DNA from: Paenibacillus durus
Lineage (GTDB): Bacteria; Bacillota; Bacilli; Paenibacillales; Paenibacillaceae
Assembly: GCF_000756615.1 (NCBI RefSeq)
Contig: NZ_CP009288.1
Span: 2,046,001 to 2,110,000 of the forward strand
DNA length: 64,000 nt
Direction of reading: 5' to 3'
Position 1 is the stretch's first letter; each line of letters opens with the position of its first letter. Below the pieces are notes generated by a model. The model did not search any database. It was given only the letters and a program-made list of their open reading frames with translations, and was not told where the DNA came from. This document shows positions 23,960-31,186 of the stretch, in pieces. A program made the position numbers and the translations under genes.

Positions 23960-25318
23960 GTGCATACGGAATTCGAGGTAGGAAGTTTAATTCTTAACCT
24001 TCTGCTTGTTCTGGTGCTCGTCTTTTTTAACGGTGTCTTTGTAGCGGCGGAATTCTCGTTAGTAAAGGTTCGCCAATCCCGGCTGACGCAGCTTCAAACC
24101 GAAGGCAATAAACTGGCGGGTTATGCGCTTAAAGTCAACCGCCGACTCGACGCTTATCTGTCCGCTACCCAGTTAGGTATAACCCTGGCCTCGCTTGGTC
24201 TTGGCTGGGTAGGGGAGCCGGCCATTTCGGAGCTGCTCGTGGAACCATTGATGTTCAAGCTGGGGGTCTCCGACCATGCCACGATTTCCACCGTATCGGT
24301 CGTCATCGGCTTCTCCATCATCACTTTCTTACATATTGTGCTTGGCGAGCTCGCGCCCAAATCCCTGGCGATCCAGAAGACGGAGGGCTCTGCGCTGCTG
24401 CTTTCAGCTCCATTGATTTTCTTTTACAAGCTGTTCTTCCCGGTTATCTGGGTACTGAACGCGTCGGCGAACTGGCTGCTGCGGCTTGTCGGTGTAGAGC
24501 CGGCCAGTGAGGCGGAGGCCGCCCACTCCGAGGAGGAGATCCGCATCCTGATGAATCAGAGCGCGAAGAGCGGCGTGATCGATAAGGACGAAATGAAGCT
24601 GATGGACAATTTATTCGAGTTCTCCGACCGTTTGGCCCGCGAGGTGATGCTTCCCCGGACAGACATGGACTGCTTATACACGAACCTGTCTGTGGAGGAG
24701 AATTTGCGGATTGTCTCGGAGACGAAGCATTCCCGCTATCCCGTTGCATTTGAGGACAAGGACCGGATTATCGGCTTTGTGCATATTACCGATTTTCTGC
24801 TTGCGTCTCCGGAGCAGCAGGACGATCTGGCGGCTCTGGTCCGTCCGATCCTGAATGTGCCGGAATCGATCGAAATCAGCCATGCGCTGAGGCTTATGCA
24901 GAAGAATCATCTCCAGATGACGCTTGTCGTGGACGAATACGGCGGCACCGCCGGTCTGCTTACCGCGGAGGAAATAATCGAAGAAATCGTCGGCGATCTG
25001 CATGACGAATTCGAAGATGAGCGTCCCGACGTGGAGTATAAGGATGGAGGCTACATCTCGGTCGACGGCCGGATGCTGATAGAGGATGTCAATGACCTCA
25101 TAGGCATCCAGATCGAGGACGACGAGGTCGATTCCATTGGCGGCTGGCTGTTCAAGGAACTGGAAGGGAACCCGGCCAAAGGAAAACGCAGAGTCGTCGA
25201 TCATGTTATCTTCGAGGTCGAGGAATCAACCCGGCTTAGGATTACCCGAATCAATATTCACCGGGAGCCTGTGCCTCTTGAACAAGAGACGGCTGAAGCT
25301 CAGGCTGAGAACGAATAA
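23960..25318 (+). CDS. CNNM/CorC-family transporter (HlyC/MpfA-like)
   Basis: A 452-residue membrane protein: a CNNM (DUF21) domain with about four helices in residues 10-185, then two CBS motifs (around 210-335) and a C-terminal CorC_HlyC domain (about 350-435). Motifs include VAAEFSLVKVRQSRL, LGLGWVGEPA, LPRTDMDCLY and VVDEYGGTAGLLT. Relatives such as MpfA/YhdP export Mg2+ or confer resistance to excess divalent cations. The start is GTG 23960. A strong terminator follows. Confidence 0.9.
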   Translation: MHTEFEVGSLILNLLLVLVLVFFNGVFVAAEFSLVKVRQSRLTQLQTEGNKLAGYALKVNRRLDAYLSATQLGITLASLGLGWVGEPAISELLVEPLMFKLGVSDHATISTVSVVIGFSIITFLHIVLGELAPKSLAIQKTEGSALLLSAPLIFFYKLFFPVIWVLNASANWLLRLVGVEPASEAEAAHSEEEIRILMNQSAKSGVIDKDEMKLMDNLFEFSDRLAREVMLPRTDMDCLYTNLSVEENLRIVSETKHSRYPVAFEDKDRIIGFVHITDFLLASPEQQDDLAALVRPILNVPESIEISHALRLMQKNHLQMTLVVDEYGGTAGLLTAEEIIEEIVGDLHDEFEDERPDVEYKDGGYISVDGRMLIEDVNDLIGIQIEDDEVDSIGGWLFKELEGNPAKGKRRVVDHVIFEVEESTRLRITRINIHREPVPLEQETAEAQAENE

Positions 25319-25354
25319 AGAAATAAAGTACACCCTGCATATCTATAATCCCGC

Positions 25355-25405
25355 AAGACTCGCCCCGCGCTAATGGCGCTTTTTATGGGGCGGGTCTTTA
25401 ATTTT
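25355..25405 (+). terminator. Intrinsic terminator
   Basis: A 12-bp stem with one T-G pair, AAGACTCGCCCC (25355-25366) and GGGGCGGGTCTT (25387-25398), followed by a T-rich tail. Confidence 0.85.
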
Positions 25406-25416
25406 TCCAGAATAAC

Positions 25417-25445
25417 GTCTTATTGGCGCACGGACCTCATAAATT
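25417..25445 (+). promoter_or_regulatory. Sigma-E-like promoter of cotJ operon
   Basis: GTCTTATT (25417-25424), 13-base spacer, CATAAATT (25438-25445). This is close to the mother-cell sigma-E consensus (-35 GTCATATT, -10 CATACAAT). The cotJ operon of Bacillus subtilis is sigma-E dependent, which supports the call. Confidence 0.55.
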
Positions 25446-25512
25446 AGTTACGAAGATATTCCCGTGTGGCTTTGCTTTGTGAGCCAGAAAGGAAGCGAAG
25501 GAGGAATAACCG

Positions 25513-25902
25513 TTGAGCACTCAACCGTTGAATTCTCAAGCGTTCAATCCCCAGGCAATATATCCACAAGCACCGAATCCCCAGGCATTATACTCTCAAA
25601 TGCCGAATCTCCAGGCGCCGAACCCCCTGGTGTCAAATCTCCAGGCGTCAAATCTCCAGGCGTCGAATCCCCAGGCGCCGAATCCCCAGGTATCTCAAGA
25701 ACGCTTCTATACGCCGTACAGAGGACCGTTCGATCCCTGCCCGCCGATTCCTTGCAAGAGCTATGTTGTGCCGCCTCATCTGTTTCTTGGCTTTCAACCG
25801 CCCAACCTGCCGCAGTTCAGTCTTCCGGAGGCGCTGAGATTTGGTACGCTCTGGCCGGCGCTGTTCAGTCCGTATTCACCTCAAATCAGAGGAGGGAATT
25901 AA
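25513..25902 (+). CDS. cotJA: Spore coat protein CotJA with repetitive N-terminal extension
   Basis: A 129-residue protein. The C-terminal ~65 residues are a normal CotJA (YRGPFDPCPPIPCKSYVVPP, FLGFQPPNLPQF, EALRFGTLWPALFSPY). The first ~62 residues are an Asn/Pro/Gln/Ala-rich repeat built from units such as NPQA, NLQAS and NPQAP, absent from typical ~75-residue CotJA. The start is TTG 25513 behind AAGGAGGAATAACCG. It is the first gene of cotJABC. The repeat is encoded by near-identical 15- to 27-bp DNA units, so length variation between strains is expected. Confidence 0.85.
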   Translation: MSTQPLNSQAFNPQAIYPQAPNPQALYSQMPNLQAPNPLVSNLQASNLQASNPQAPNPQVSQERFYTPYRGPFDPCPPIPCKSYVVPPHLFLGFQPPNLPQFSLPEALRFGTLWPALFSPYSPQIRGGN

Positions 25903-25905
25903 GAG

Positions 25906-26172
25906 ATGGATGCGAATCCTCACGATCCCCGTTACTATGAGCTGCTCGAGCAGCTGCAGACGCTTGATTTTGCGCTGGTGGAGCTGAATCTGTACCTGGA
26001 TACCCATCCGACCGACCTGAAGAGCATTCAGCAGTTTAACCAGCTTACCCAAGAGCGCACCCGGCTGGCAAAACAGTTCCAAGAGCTGTACGGACCGCTG
26101 CAAAATTTTGGGCGCGCATATTCGAAATGTCCTTGGGAATGGAATCAGAGCCCCTGGCCCTGGCAGGTCTAG
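25906..26172 (+). CDS. cotJB: Spore coat protein CotJB
   Basis: An 88-residue CotJB family protein: YYELLEQLQTLDFALVELNL, then the YLDTHPTDLKSIQQFN segment and a C-terminal WPWQV tail. In Bacillus CotJA, CotJB and CotJC are co-assembled into the spore coat. ATG 25906 lies three bases after the cotJA stop, with GGAGGG overlapping the cotJA end, so translation is coupled. Confidence 0.93.
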   Translation: MDANPHDPRYYELLEQLQTLDFALVELNLYLDTHPTDLKSIQQFNQLTQERTRLAKQFQELYGPLQNFGRAYSKCPWEWNQSPWPWQV

Positions 26173-26208
26173 GCATGCGTAAAAGAAGCGAAAAGGGAGG
26201 TTATGCGT

Positions 26209-26778
26209 GTGTGGGTGTATGAAAAAAAGCTGCAGTATCCGGTAAGAGTGTGCAAGTGCGACGTTCGGATGGCAAAGTATCTCATCGAGCAGTACGGGGG
26301 TGCGGATGGGGAGCTGGCCGCGGCTCTTCGTTATATGAATCAAAGATATTCCATCCCGGATAAGATTATCGGGTTACTTACTGACATTTCAACGGAAGAG
26401 CTGGCCCATTTGGAAATGATTGCAACCATGGTCTACAAGCTGACTAAAGACGCGACCGTGGAGCAGTTGAAGGAGGCTGGACTCGGAGCCCATTATGCCA
26501 ACCATGACTCCGCTCTTTATTACGAGAATGCTGGAGGCGTGCCGTGGACGGCCGCCTATATTCAGGCAAAAGGGGACCCGATCGCCGATCTGTACGAAGA
26601 CATTGCCGCAGAGGAAAAGGCCCGGGCTACATATCAGTGGCTGATCAACATGACCGACGATGTGGATCTGCAGGATAGTCTCAAATTCCTTAGGGAACGG
26701 GAAGTCGTACATTCGCAGCGCTTTAGGGAAGCCGTCGAGATTCTTAAGGAGGACCGGGAGTACAAGAAGGTATTCTGA
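26209..26778 (+). CDS. cotJC: Spore coat protein CotJC, manganese catalase family
   Basis: A 189-residue di-manganese catalase-like ferritin-fold protein of the inner spore coat. Metal-binding Glu/His residues are visible in EELAHLEMIATM, DIAAEEKARATYQW and REREVVHSQRF. The frame is open from ATG 26203, but the family N-terminus is MWVYEKKLQYP and GGGAGG ends at 26200, so GTG 26209 (spacing 8) is the better start. Last gene of cotJABC; it is thought to remove peroxide during coat formation. Confidence 0.94.
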   Translation: MWVYEKKLQYPVRVCKCDVRMAKYLIEQYGGADGELAAALRYMNQRYSIPDKIIGLLTDISTEELAHLEMIATMVYKLTKDATVEQLKEAGLGAHYANHDSALYYENAGGVPWTAAYIQAKGDPIADLYEDIAAEEKARATYQWLINMTDDVDLQDSLKFLREREVVHSQRFREAVEILKEDREYKKVF

Positions 26779-26827
26779 ATCGGAAAAAAGATGGATCTGA
26801 CCGATTTATTCCCCCAATCAGCCTAAG

Positions 26828-26876
26828 AAACAGTCTCATATTCCACTGTGTCGTGGATTATGGGACTGTTTTTGGG
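26828..26876 (+). terminator. cotJ operon terminator
   Basis: A 13-bp stem with one mismatch (AAACAGTCTCATA at 26828-26840 with TATGGGACTGTTT at 26859-26871), 18-base loop and a T-run. Confidence 0.8.
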
Positions 26877-26976
26877 TCCATTCTTCCAGCACTTTAATAG
26901 ATTGGTTTGATATAGTAGAATAGGGTAGGTGCTGGGACTCCCCGGCCTTGAAAGTGATAATAGAGAGGGGATTACC

Positions 26977-28035
26977 TTGCGAAAATTATCAGCAATTATC
27001 ATTGTGATTATGCTGGTCCTATCTACGAATACAGGGATTGGAACGGCAGCATCCGCTTCCACCAAAGCATCAGCTTCGGGCGGCGTCAAGCTGGTGTTCG
27101 CCGGCGACATTTTGCTGGACGGTTATGTCGGCGGCCAGATTGCAAAATACGGGGTGAACTACCCCTTCCTCAAAGTGGCGCCCGTGTTGAAGCAAGCGGA
27201 TGTAGCCTTCGCCAATCTGGAAACGCCCGTTTCGACAAGAGGCCAGGCATCGGATAAAACATTCGTATTCCGGTCCAAGCCGGGTACGCTCGCCGGGTTA
27301 AATTATGCCGGAATTGACGGGGTGACCGTGGCGAACAATCATATTCTTGATTACGGGCAGACGGCGATGCTGGACACTTTGTCCTATCTGGACAAGTATG
27401 GCATCGGCCGCACGGGAGCGGGCCGGAATATAGAGGAAGCGTTCAAGCCTTACACCAAGACTGTGAACGGCAAGAAGATCGCCGTGCTGGGCGTAAGCCG
27501 TGTGCTGTCCGGACCATCGTGGTATGCGGGCAAGAACAAACCGGGGGCGGCATCGGCTTACACTGCGGAACCGCTGCTTGGCAAGATCAGGCAAGCGGCC
27601 AAAGCCAATGATTTTACAGTCGTATATATTCACTGGAACCAGGAATTCAAGGATTATCCGCTGGAAGAATCCCGTAAGCTTGCCAGACAGATGATCGACA
27701 GTGGAGCGGATCTCATTATCGGATCGCACAGCCATTGCCTGATGGGAATCGAGTATTACAAGCACAAGCCCATCTATTATTCACTGGGCAACTTTGTGTT
27801 CAACCGCTCCACGCGGGGCGGAGAGAAGACGCTGGATTCAATGCTGGCCAATTTTCAAATTGCCGGAGACAAGCTGTCTGCCAGTATAACGCCGGTCAAA
27901 ATCACGCGCGGCCAGCCGGTATTTATGGATGCAAATTATAACAAGAAGATTATTCAGATGCTGGACAAGCTGTCATACAATGCTTCCGTTGATTCAAAGG
28001 GCAATGTGTCCGAGAAAAATACAAGCGCAAAGTAG
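26977..28035 (+). CDS. CapA-family metallophosphatase-like secreted protein
   Basis: A 352-residue protein with a Sec signal or membrane anchor (RKLSAIIIVIMLVLS) and a CapA/PgsA domain, a calcineurin-like fold linked to poly-gamma-glutamate synthesis or surface polymers. Motifs are LVFAGDILLDG, FANLETPVS, DGVTVANNHILDYG, YIHWNQEF and IIGSHSHCLMGIE. The frame is open from 26929; TTG 26977 with GAGAGGGG six bases upstream gives a proper signal peptide. No pgsB/pgsC genes are adjacent, so a role in polyglutamate is not supported here. Confidence 0.88.
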   Translation: MRKLSAIIIVIMLVLSTNTGIGTAASASTKASASGGVKLVFAGDILLDGYVGGQIAKYGVNYPFLKVAPVLKQADVAFANLETPVSTRGQASDKTFVFRSKPGTLAGLNYAGIDGVTVANNHILDYGQTAMLDTLSYLDKYGIGRTGAGRNIEEAFKPYTKTVNGKKIAVLGVSRVLSGPSWYAGKNKPGAASAYTAEPLLGKIRQAAKANDFTVVYIHWNQEFKDYPLEESRKLARQMIDSGADLIIGSHSHCLMGIEYYKHKPIYYSLGNFVFNRSTRGGEKTLDSMLANFQIAGDKLSASITPVKITRGQPVFMDANYNKKIIQMLDKLSYNASVDSKGNVSEKNTSAK

Positions 28036-28038
28036 GGG

Positions 28039-28066
28039 AGCGGCGGCCTAATGGCCGCTTTTTTTG
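28039..28066 (+). terminator. Intrinsic terminator after capA-like gene
   Basis: AGCGGC / GCCGCT stem (28039-28044 with 28054-28059) followed by seven or eight T residues. Confidence 0.8.
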
Positions 28067-28126
28067 GGGGAAAATATACTGTCAACAGTACTGATTTTAC
28101 ATTAAATTCTAGCCATCTATCGGAAA

Positions 28127-28166
28127 TTTGTCGAAAATAGCAAAAATATTTTATGTATTTTGTCGA
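28127..28166 (+). promoter_or_regulatory. Two Spo0A-box-like sites upstream of abrB
   Basis: TTTGTCGAAA (28127-28136) and TTTTGTCGAT (28158-28167 region) match the Spo0A box core TGTCGAA fully and at 6 of 7. abrB of Bacillus subtilis is repressed through two tandem 0A boxes; here the pair lies 30-70 bases upstream of the best promoter rather than downstream. Confidence 0.5.
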
Positions 28167-28194
28167 TATCTATCAAAAGATGTAGAAATATGAT

Positions 28195-28223
28195 TTGACA
28201 GGAAAGAGGCAGCACTTTACAAT
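28195..28223 (+). promoter_or_regulatory. abrB sigma-A promoter
   Basis: TTGACA (28195-28200), 17-base spacer, TACAAT (28218-28223). The ~90-base leader contains an imperfect inverted repeat TTAGAGTG...CACTTCTAA at 28229-28249, a possible autoregulatory site. Confidence 0.75.
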
Positions 28224-28320
28224 TCAAATTAGAGTGTAATCACTTCTAACTCTTAATGGGACTTAAGCGTTTCCATATGTAAATGATTATAAAAAGTGTT
28301 ATATCGAGGGGGATACTGGG

Positions 28321-28581
28321 ATGAAGGCAACAGGAATTGTAAGAAAAGTGGATGAGTTGGGACGTATCGTTATTCCGATTGAGCTGCGCCGCACAATGGG
28401 GATCGATATCAAGGACCCGCTCGAAATTTTTGTCGATGGTGAGAAGATCATCCTCAGAAAATATGAACCGACTTGTATTTTCTCCGGAAGCTCGGAGAAC
28501 CTGATTAACTTCAAAGGCAAAATGGTCAGCCGGGACATTCTCGACGAGCTGATTGAGAGTTTTGATCATCAGGTGAAATAA
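28321..28581 (+). CDS. abrB: Transition-state regulator AbrB
   Basis: An 86-residue swapped-hairpin DNA-binding regulator. The N-terminal domain is nearly identical in pattern to Bacillus AbrB: MKATGIVRKVDELGRIVIPI, then ELRRTMGI, LEIFVDGEKIILRKY. The ~35-residue C-terminal part mediates multimerisation. AbrB represses post-exponential genes (biofilm, antibiotics, sporulation) and is relieved by Spo0A. ATG 28321 is preceded by GAGGGGGATACTGGG. Spo0A-box-like sites and a consensus promoter lie upstream. Confidence 0.95.
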   Translation: MKATGIVRKVDELGRIVIPIELRRTMGIDIKDPLEIFVDGEKIILRKYEPTCIFSGSSENLINFKGKMVSRDILDELIESFDHQVK

Positions 28582-28672
28582 GAGGAAGCGGGAGGATTGG
28601 GCGCTTAAGCAGCGCCGGGGAACAATCTTTCAATAGAGGCTGCCCGTGCACCGGGATGGCCGCATAGAATTG

Positions 28673-28723
28673 AAAAACGGCAGGATGGCAAGTTCCGGAA
28701 GGAATAGGCCGCCTGCCGTTTTT
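28673..28723. terminator. Bidirectional terminator between abrB and the ATP-grasp array
   Basis: AAAAACGGCAGG (28673-28684) pairs with CCTGCCGTTTTT (28712-28723), with an A-run and a T-run placed to work in both directions. Confidence 0.85.
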
Positions 28724-28746
28724 GATTTTGGGAAATCGCTTGGCTG

Positions 28747-29877
28747 TTACTCCTCGATTTTCTTCGAGGATGAAGGCGACAGCTTCGTGCGGTACACCCA
28801 AAGCGCATATTCAAGCGGCTGCTGAAGCGCTTTGCGGTAGGTGTCCCTTTCGCCGGCCCTTGAGAACACCTCACGGGCTGGTTTGGGGTTAACCTCCAGC
28901 ACGAAGACTCTGCCTTCCCGGTCGATGGCCAGATCAAGCGCCAGCTCGCATAAAGTGCCGAAGCTGTCTTCCAGAAATGAAGCGGCATCCAGTCCGAGCC
29001 GTTCGGCCGTTTGCAAGGCTTTTGCCGCTTTTTCACCGCTGCCCAGCCACTCTTTGAGCAGTGTCTCCGCTTTTACAGCATGCCCGCCGCCGTGCAGGTT
29101 GGAGGTCACGCTTTTGGCAGCCCCTACACGGCCCGCTATTCCGGTCAGCTCCCAATTGCCTTCCCTGTTCTTCTGAACGAGCATCCGGTAATCGTGGAAC
29201 CGGCCGCTTGGAAGGCGCAGCGGAATCCCCTGCTGGATCAGGAAACGGCCTCCGATGCACCACTGGCGTACGATGGACTCGAGCCGCAGCAGCGACACCT
29301 GGCGCGGCTGGATAATCCGGCGATTCTGGCGGCGGCCCTGGATATCGAACATTCCGCGAGTCTGTTTCAGCCGCTCGATACGCAGAATGCCTCTCCCGCC
29401 GGTACCGTTTATCGGTTTGATATAAATTACAGGGCTGGTCTTAAGCATTTGGTGCAGGTCTGAGGAAGAATGGTACAGCAGTGTAGCCGGCATATGCGGA
29501 CGGAACCGGCCTTTTTGCGAGAATGTCTGATGAATCGTCCATTTGTTCCGCAGCGGACGGTTCAGGAAGGTAAGATGATTGTAACGCGAGCGGAAGCGCA
29601 GCAGCTGCTGGAACCGCTCGCTGCGCTGAATGCGGCAGCGGTCATAGATCATGTCGGGAAAGGTCCGCCATTTGCGGCTCCATTTACCCGTTCCGGGATC
29701 GAACACCATCGCATTAATCCGCTGCTTTCCGCTATCGACATCCATCGGTGTGAACACGAAGACATCAAGGCCGATCCGTTTGCCCTGCGTGATCATTTTG
29801 CCGTATATGCTTTTTTCTTCAAGCTGCTTGGCGTTGTTCAGATACAGGGTAAGAATACCTAAGACAGGCTCTCGCAC
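28747..29877 (-). CDS. ATP-grasp protein, YheC/YheD family (array member 5)
   Basis: A 376-residue ATP-grasp protein related to endospore-coat-associated YheC/YheD of Bacillus. The order is: ~95-residue N-terminal domain (VLGILTLYLNN...), nucleotide-binding VIYIKPINGTGGRGIL, DYRMLVQKN, SNLHGGGHAV and a C-terminal Mg-binding end (LALDLAIDREGRVFVLEVNPKP). ATP-grasp enzymes usually join a carboxylate to an amine through an acyl phosphate; the substrate here is unknown. The start is GTG 29877 with AAGGAGG nine bases upstream. It is the most distal gene of the five, just before the terminator shared with abrB. Confidence 0.85.
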   Translation of the reverse strand: MREPVLGILTLYLNNAKQLEEKSIYGKMITQGKRIGLDVFVFTPMDVDSGKQRINAMVFDPGTGKWSRKWRTFPDMIYDRCRIQRSERFQQLLRFRSRYNHLTFLNRPLRNKWTIHQTFSQKGRFRPHMPATLLYHSSSDLHQMLKTSPVIYIKPINGTGGRGILRIERLKQTRGMFDIQGRRQNRRIIQPRQVSLLRLESIVRQWCIGGRFLIQQGIPLRLPSGRFHDYRMLVQKNREGNWELTGIAGRVGAAKSVTSNLHGGGHAVKAETLLKEWLGSGEKAAKALQTAERLGLDAASFLEDSFGTLCELALDLAIDREGRVFVLEVNPKPAREVFSRAGERDTYRKALQQPLEYALWVYRTKLSPSSSKKIEE

Positions 29878-30068
29878 AGGAGTTCACCTCCTTGCATCGA
29901 AATGAAAGCCAGGCTTCGCTTCGCCGCCTGCTTTGCCGCTCCGTCATCTCCGAACGCCGTCTCTATAGGCTGCAGATGAATGACCGACGCGCACGGGGGG
30001 ACGGGGTTAAGCGCCACTGCGGCAGACCTGGCGGCATAATTGGAGGATATCCGCATCTGGTTTGTCAC
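29859..30068 (-). CDS. Possible small protein between ATP-grasp genes
   Basis: A 69-codon frame fills the only sizeable gap in the ATP-grasp array: GTG 30068 is 6 bases after the preceding stop and the frame ends 19 bases inside the next gene. The product starts MTNQMRISSNYAAR and has no membrane segment. An AAAGGA precedes the start at short distance. The tight packing suggests a gene, but composition alone does not prove it. Confidence 0.35.
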   Translation of the reverse strand: MTNQMRISSNYAARSAAVALNPVPPCASVIHLQPIETAFGDDGAAKQAAKRSLAFISMQGGELLCESLS

Positions 30069-30073
30069 GTCCT

Positions 30074-31186
30074 TTACGGGATGATTGCGGTTTGGCGGGC
30101 CAGGTGCTGGCTGTAATAGAAGATCCGTTCGAGCGAGAGCTTCCGGATGTCCGGTTCGTCGAATTTCATGGGCCGGGAATTGGCTTCGAAGAACCAGAGT
30201 CCGCCTTTGTCGTCAGCTCCAAGATCCATGGACATCTCCCCCAGTGTATAGCCGGAAGCACGCTCTATCTGCCGTGCGATCAGCAGGGTGGTGGAAGAGA
30301 GGTTCTTCAGGATGGATGCGGTCCGATCAGGGCCGAACATCGCTTCCAGCATCTTGGAAGGATCTTCGATGCTGCCGCCGCGCGGGACATGGGTCGTAAT
30401 GCTGCGGGAGCCCGCCAGTCTTGCGCCGATGCCCGTTACCGCCCATCCGCCTCTGCCGTTTTTCTGCAGAAGCACGCGCAGGTCGAACGGTCTTCCCTTA
30501 CAGGTCGCAAGCTCAATCGCCTGCTGAACAATATAATGGGAGCTGCCGCGTTCCTTCCCGATGCGGGCCCACAGGCGTTCCATCGACGCCGCCTTGTACG
30601 TTACGTTCTTTTTCCCGGTTTGGATTTGCAGGCGGTATGGCAGAGCACCCTCGGCGTAGTATTTAAGCCGCATGATTCCTTTTCCGGCTTTGCCGGTCTC
30701 CGGTTTGAGATACAGGCTGGTGTGGGTCTTCAGCATCGTCGACAGTGTGCGTGCGCTTCTCAGCCGTCTCGTAGCCGGCACATGGCGGGAAGTGGCGTTA
30801 GAGCCTCTCAGCCATTCGAACAGACTCCATTTATTGAAAAAGTACGGATTGTACAGCCGAATGCCCGGGTGCTCCAGACATTCGGCGATTTTACGGGCGA
30901 CTGCGGGTTTGGCTTCATCCTCACGGGTTGGGATGCGGTTGTAAATAATTTGCGGGAAAGGCAGCTGAACGGAGATCCATGACTTGCCCGGACCCGGAAC
31001 ATACCCGGTAATCGTGGAATTCCCCAGCTTCAGGTCGCGAACGGTAACTACATAGGCGAGATAGCCGAGCTCTCTGCCGGTACGAATGATATCACGAAAA
31101 TTCTTATGGTTGCCTCGGAACAGTCTGGTCTTGTCGCTGGTCGTCAGAATGGCGATGACCGGTCTGTCGTCTGTCCGGATGTTCAC
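30074..31186 (-). CDS. ATP-grasp protein, YheC/YheD family (array member 4)
   Basis: A 370-residue short-form paralogue. Motifs: VIAILTTSDKTRL at the N-terminus, SLYLKPETGKAGKGIMRL (nucleotide loop), HYIVQQAIEL, DLRVLLQKNGRGGW, THVPRGGS, and MSMDLGADDKGGLWFFEANS at the metal-binding end. The last motif reads EANSRP rather than the ENxKP form of its neighbours. GTG 31186 overlaps the stop of the upstream gene with GGAGGGATGATAT before it, so the two are translationally coupled. Confidence 0.85.
   Translation of the reverse strand: MNIRTDDRPVIAILTTSDKTRLFRGNHKNFRDIIRTGRELGYLAYVVTVRDLKLGNSTITGYVPGPGKSWISVQLPFPQIIYNRIPTREDEAKPAVARKIAECLEHPGIRLYNPYFFNKWSLFEWLRGSNATSRHVPATRRLRSARTLSTMLKTHTSLYLKPETGKAGKGIMRLKYYAEGALPYRLQIQTGKKNVTYKAASMERLWARIGKERGSSHYIVQQAIELATCKGRPFDLRVLLQKNGRGGWAVTGIGARLAGSRSITTHVPRGGSIEDPSKMLEAMFGPDRTASILKNLSSTTLLIARQIERASGYTLGEMSMDLGADDKGGLWFFEANSRPMKFDEPDIRKLSLERIFYYSQHLARQTAIIP

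Noticed and set aside
25530..25700. Possible CRISPR-like or minisatellite array
   Set aside because: Repeats are short, contiguous and in frame with CotJA; no spacers.
25464..25940. 158-codon frame with PGVKSPGV-type repeats overlapping cotJA
   Set aside because: Out-of-frame reading of the cotJA repeat DNA; the CotJA frame has the ribosome site and the conserved domain.
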